Below are positions 60,005 to 64,000 of a stretch of DNA of 64,000 nucleotides, piece after piece. This DNA comes from Ehretia macrophylla (Eukaryota > Streptophyta > Magnoliopsida > Boraginales > Ehretiaceae), in NCBI GenBank assembly GCA_037974665.1, contig CM075780.1, forward strand, positions 52,989,594 to 53,053,593. Reading direction: 5' to 3'. Numbering within the stretch: the stretch's first letter is position 1; the number at the start of each line of letters is the position of its first letter. A program made the position numbers and the translations under genes. Under the pieces are notes generated by a model. The model did not search any database. It was not told the origin of the DNA and saw only the letters and a program-made list of their open reading frames with translations.

Positions 60005-63000
60005 ATGGGAAAGCATCCAATGCTATCATCACCTAAACTCTTTTCACTATTCTTCATCCTTTTCTCCATCAACTTCCTCCGCCACTCCACGGCGGAGAAT
60101 CCCATCGGAGTTAACTACGGCACCGTCGCTAACAACCTCCCGCCACCATCCCAAGTAGCAGCTTTCCTCAAAGGAAAAACCACCATCGACAAAATCAAAC
60201 TCTTCGATGCCAACCCTGACATCCTCCGAGCTTTCGCTAACACGGGAATCGCCGTCACCATCTCCGTCGCCAACGCTGACATCCCGGCGGTGTCCAAGCT
60301 CCCCGCCGCCCAAGCTTGGGTGGCGAACAACGTTTTACCATTTCACCCTCAAACCAAAATCAACCGCGTCTTAGTAGGCAATGAAGTCTACTTCTGGGGG
60401 GATAAAAACCAAATAGCCCACCTCGTCCCCGCCATGAAATCCATCTACGCGGCGTTGAAACTCGCCGGGATTCACACCATCCAAGTCTCCACCCCACATG
60501 CAATGACCATCGTCAGCGGCACCCCGGCCCCGAGCACGGCCACGTTCAGACGGGGCTACGATCGCGCGGTCTTCAAACCCATGCTTGAATTCCATCGCCA
60601 AACCAAATCACCATTCATGATCTGCCCTTACCCATTCTTCGCTCTATCCCCTAACAGCCTAAACTACGCGCTCTTCAAGCGAAACGCCGGCGTTTTTGAC
60701 CCCTTTACGAAAAAACACTACGCCAACATGTTTGATGCGGAGATGGATGCTGTTTACTCAGCGATGAAGAAGCTTGGTTATGGTGACGTCGACATTGTGG
60801 TGGCGGAAACGGGTTGGCCTTCGGCGGGTGACCCGAATCAGTTGGGTGTGAGCTGGGACAATGCCGTCACTTACAACCGTAACCTTATTAAGCATGTTAA
60901 CTCAGGTGTTGGTACGCCATTAATGCCTAACAGAACCTTCGAGACTTATATTTTTGGTTTGTTCAATGAAAATCTGAAGTCATCTACTTCTGAGCGTAAT
61001 TACGGGCTTTTCCGGCCCGATTTCTCGCCCGTTTATGACGTGGGTATTCTCCGCCGAAGTCAGGTAGTGATTTATCGTAATTAATATTTTTTTTTTCTGT
61101 CAGATATCATTAATTAATTACTTCTTTAATGTGTTATGATATTGATGCCTATCTGGTTCATTTGTTCAAAGTAGAGTCAGCTTTTTGTCTGGAAATTTTT
61201 TGACTTTTCAGGTAGAGAATTTGTTTACGTTTAGTTCTATGACTTTTATACCCTTACACCATGTTTGGATTGGGTTAAATAGATTAAAAAGGAAGGGTCT
61301 TTATTGTTTATTTGAATTAATTTTTCTGTTGAGTTGGAAAAGGAAATAGAAGTTTAGGAACTTGAACGAAATTATTGTGTTTCTTCTAAAATTAAGAGGA
61401 CAAGAGAGGAAAGATAATTAATGGTCTACGAGAAAATACAAATAGCTTTATAAATAGCAAATAATTAAGAGGATAAGAGAAGAAAATAAAACTAATGGTA
61501 TTAATTTCGTTACTTCTAAAATTAAGAGGATAAGAGAGGAAAGATAATTAATGGCCTACGAGAAAATACAAATAGCTTTATAAATAGCATATAATTAAGA
61601 GGATAAGTGAAGAAAAGAAAACTAATGGTATCTTTAAGAAATAACTTATATTTAAAAGGATAAACACATCTTTTGAAAAACTAACTGATCTCTTATCGCA
61701 ACTCTTTGCATTTTGGTAATTATGTTATGAACTTATTATTTCTGTACAGAAAACAAAATTTTATATTTTATTTTTTTCTCTTTCATTTACAGTGCTATTC
61801 AAAATAAAAGAGATTTTTTTTTTCTTAATAATTTTTCTCGAACTTACCTTTTTAAATTTCCCAAATCCAAACATGGGATCACTAGAAGTTTAGTCTAGTG
61901 ATATGTTTTTGTTTTAGGTTTGAGAGATTTTTAAATCGATTTTTGGACTGGAATATTTTATTTAAAAATGATGTAGAATTGAATTAAAAGAAAAAATTCA
62001 AACATTATTTTTTAAAAGTAATGTACAATTAAATTAGGTTTCTCTTTGGATAAAAGAAAAAAAAATGCAAATTGTTTCCTTTTAGTAAATTAGAGATTTT
62101 TTTTTGGGGTCCTATAGTAAATTAGAGATTGAAGATTGTCAAATACTCTCTCTTGATTTTTTAAGGCTATAATTGTAATCCAAACATGGACATAATTATC
62201 TCTTGAATTTTTTAAGGGTATAATTGTCTTTATATCCCTTTGAAAAAGAGATCTCGTGCTTGTTTCGAGATGGTTCCTAGAGATTAGCGGAGTAACATGG
62301 CGTCCACCTTAATGGATTAAATATTTTTTATTGTAGAGTGTGGGGCCTACACCTGTGACGCCAACAACGCCAGCACCAAAGGGTAAAGTGGGAAAGAAAT
62401 GGTGTGTGCCAAAACAGGGTGTTAGCGATGAAGCCCTGCAGGCCAACATAAATTATGTTTGCGGAACAGGAGTGGACTGTAAGCCCATACAAAATGGCGG
62501 GCCGTGTTTTGAGCCCAACAATGTTAGATCACATGCAACATATGCCATGAACGCTTACTATCAGGCCAATGGTCGCAATGATTTTAATTGTGACTTCGGT
62601 GGCACCGGTGTTATGGTCACAAGTGATCCTAGTAAGTCTTTCCTTTTTAAGAATATTTTTCGATAAAAATGAATTGCATCGTTCAAGATTGTAATTCGGT
62701 GAAGGTTAAAGAGTATAGTTTAGTACTTGTATATAAATATATTTAGTACAGTCTAGTACTTATATACGAATATACTTTTTTTTTTATTTTTATATATATA
62801 TAATTCAGGCAAAGTTGATTTTTCAAAGTAAAATATGTTAAAACATATTCATATTTTCAAAAAACAAATCATAAGATGAGTAGGGATTGCTGTATCACCC
62901 TGCAGTCCCTACTCACCTCCTAATGCTTACGCCTTTTCATATCTATATGGCTGATCTTACTTACTATAATAGGAAATTAATTTAATTTGATTTTGTTTAA

Positions 63001-63075
63001 TCTTTGACTTTGAAAAAAATCTGAATGTGTAATGCATACATGTCAGGTTATGGAAAATGTGGACTCGAGGCATAA
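60005..63075 (+). CDS. Secreted endo-1,3-beta-glucanase, GH17 plus X8/CBM43, three exons
   Basis: Exons are 60005-61063, 62337-62631 and 63047-63075 (about 460 residues). I start at ATG 60005; the frame extends upstream only through a TTG. Residues 1-30 form a signal peptide with a hydrophobic [14 protein letters not shown] core, cut near STA/ENP. GH17 follows: [16 protein letters not shown] at the start, RVLVGNEV (proton-donor Glu) and [10 protein letters not shown] (nucleophile Glu), both acids present. Exon 1 ends RRSQ at a gtagtg donor. Exon 2, after a phase-0 tag acceptor, gives a Pro/Thr linker and the X8 domain [20 protein letters not shown] to [17 protein letters not shown] gtaagt donor joins the 29-nt exon 3, SYGKCGLEA, which supplies the sixth Cys. 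No GPI-anchor tail follows, so it is probably secreted to the wall, where it cleaves 1,3-beta-glucan (callose or fungal glucan). Closest by memory is the At4g34480-like group. Confidence 0.92.
61259..61875. mobile_element. Probable MITE in intron 1 of the beta-glucanase
   Basis: accatgtttggattgggtt at the left and the complement of the right end cccatgtttggatttggg are inverted. The interior is AT-rich and non-coding. It occupies about half of the 1273-bp intron, close to the donor. Target duplication not resolved. Confidence 0.55.
61375..61634. repeat. Tandem duplication (2 x 130 bp) in intron 1
   Basis: Two nearly identical units with period 130 (for example ctacgagaaaatacaaatag and ataattaagaggataag in each). 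Few differences, so recent. It lies within the probable MITE. Confidence 0.85.
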
Positions 63076-63348
63076 AGGGCAAAGTGAATGAGGGCGGTGG
63101 CTCAACGTACTCTATGGTATTGCGCTTTTTTATTTATTTGAATATGGTATTGCACCTTGAGATTAAAAAAAAAAAAAAGAATATGGTATTGCACTCGTTG
63201 CTATGTATTTTATAAATTATCAGCGTATTTAATATAATTTATTGATTTCATTCATGGAATCCAACGTATGCCTAGTGAATTGTGGCCTATGCCTTTTATG
63301 TATATTTATGGTTGAAGATTTTGATGTTTTTGGTTGGCAATGCACTAG
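63076..63348. other. 3' region of the beta-glucanase gene
   Basis: Non-coding. gaatatggtattgca occurs twice (63139 and 63179), a short direct repeat around an A-run. The transcript probably ends in this stretch; I cannot place the poly(A) site. Confidence 0.4.
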
Positions 63349-63602
63349 TGTTCGTTGAATTTGAAGAGAGAATAGATATATTGTGAGAAAATAAGAGAGA
63401 CATACGTTGAAATTTCTTGGCTCTAAATTAGTTTAGTGCAACATTTCCTCGTATTTTTGTGTCATTTTCATTAGGGTGTTCGTTGAATTTGAAGAGAGAA
63501 TAGATATATTGAGAAAATAAGAGAGACATACGTTGAAATTTCTTGGCTCTAAATTAGTTTAGTGCGACATTTCCTCGTATTTTTGTGTCGTTTTCATTAG
63601 GT
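63349..63602. repeat. Tandem duplication (2 x ~127 bp)
   Basis: Units 63349-63476 and 63477-63602 share gttcgttgaatttgaagaga through tttttgtgtc and cattag, differing at only a few bases. Very recent. Confidence 0.88.
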
Positions 63603-63703
63603 GTTATGTATTAAATGAGTATGTGTAAGTCATGTGATGATGTGATATTTATAAAATATTTATCTTCATGTGACTTGCATAACTCATTTAATACATGACA
63701 CTT
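63600..63703. repeat. Hairpin / small MITE
   Basis: gtgttatgtattaaatgagt and the complement of the right end gtgtcatgtattaaatgagt pair. The arms are about 40 bases with a few mismatches and a short AT loop. 63704-64000 shows no gene. Confidence 0.7.
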
Positions 63704-64000
63704 TATAGACATGAACACATTTAGTAAAGGTTGTTCTAAAGCGGTTTGGAATAAGATATTATCCTTGTGCAGAATATATTGGGTTTGAGTTTTCAAATCT
63801 TCCATATTGAGAGATTAGAATTGTTAAGGAATTAGTGCTCCCTAATATAATGGAACCAATAGGTTGTGTACGGTAAACCTTAGAAACAACCAAAAATGAT
63901 TATGTGGGGCTCACTACAATGATACGCCTTACCATCATTGCAATGTTACCTGTTAGTAATGGTGACACAGGTTAAGAATAGGGCAGGTTGTATGAAACGT

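Noticed and set aside
60047..60601. Minus-strand frames over the beta-glucanase exon
   Set aside because: Antisense to GH17 exon 1; Gly/Asp-rich shadow composition.
1..64000. CRISPR array or bacterial-type operon
   Set aside because: The window is plant nuclear DNA; the regular repeats seen are transposon-internal or minisatellite units without spacer/repeat architecture.

Overview
The window is nuclear DNA from a flowering plant, most likely a eudicot. It is AT-rich, has GT-AG introns, and carries typical plant gene families (P-class PPR, GH17 plus X8/CBM43, plant MBD) and plant-type repeats (Ty1/Copia of two lineages, a Ty3/Gypsy scrap, CACTA, MULE and Tourist MITEs, TRIM, LINE, SINE-like units). 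I cannot fix the family or species from sequence alone.

Only three protein genes look potentially functional. (1) 5202-6337, minus: a methyl-CpG-binding-domain (MBD) protein whose MBD is split by an intron. (2) 39254-40948, minus: a single-exon 564-residue PPR protein resembling Arabidopsis ABO8 (At4g11690). (3) 60005-63075, plus: a three-exon secreted endo-1,3-beta-glucanase with a C-terminal X8 domain.

Layout. 1-1463 is the end of a decayed CACTA transposon (transposase_24-like remnant, subterminal repeats, terminal inverted repeat). 1464-10133 holds a segmental duplication, several MITEs including an 804-bp MULE-type element with a perfect 9-bp target duplication, the MBD gene, a long fold-back structure and a young tandem duplication. 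10134-26509 is a SIRE-like Copia element with long LTRs. It was invaded by an unclassified non-coding element (13547-22666), which was itself invaded by a 4.8-kb Ale/Retrofit-like Copia (17071-21874, perfect 5-bp target duplication). 26510-31882 is AT-rich, with MITEs and a rearranged short non-autonomous LTR element whose outer LTR ends point in opposite directions. 32044-50100 carries two broken MBD relatives, a block of promoter-like DNA present in three diverged copies, the PPR gene, a degenerate ~105-bp repeat array, a Gypsy fragment and a Tourist MITE. 50100-59290 is intergenic with a 5'-truncated LINE, a TRIM, a SINE candidate and three Tourist MITEs in a row. 59290-64000 holds the beta-glucanase gene and a downstream tandem duplication with a hairpin.

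The three genes are not functionally linked: one is a nuclear chromatin reader, one an organelle RNA-processing factor and one a cell-wall enzyme. The clearest theme is duplication and decay of an MBD locus (copies near 5-6, 32 and 44-45 kb) together with its upstream DNA, amid layered transposon insertions. I saw no CRISPR, operon, rRNA or tRNA gene. I found no convincing new biological system; the most unusual items are the rearranged LTR element, the fold-back locus with its rearranged partner, and the repeat array that lies in and behind the last exon of an MBD relative.
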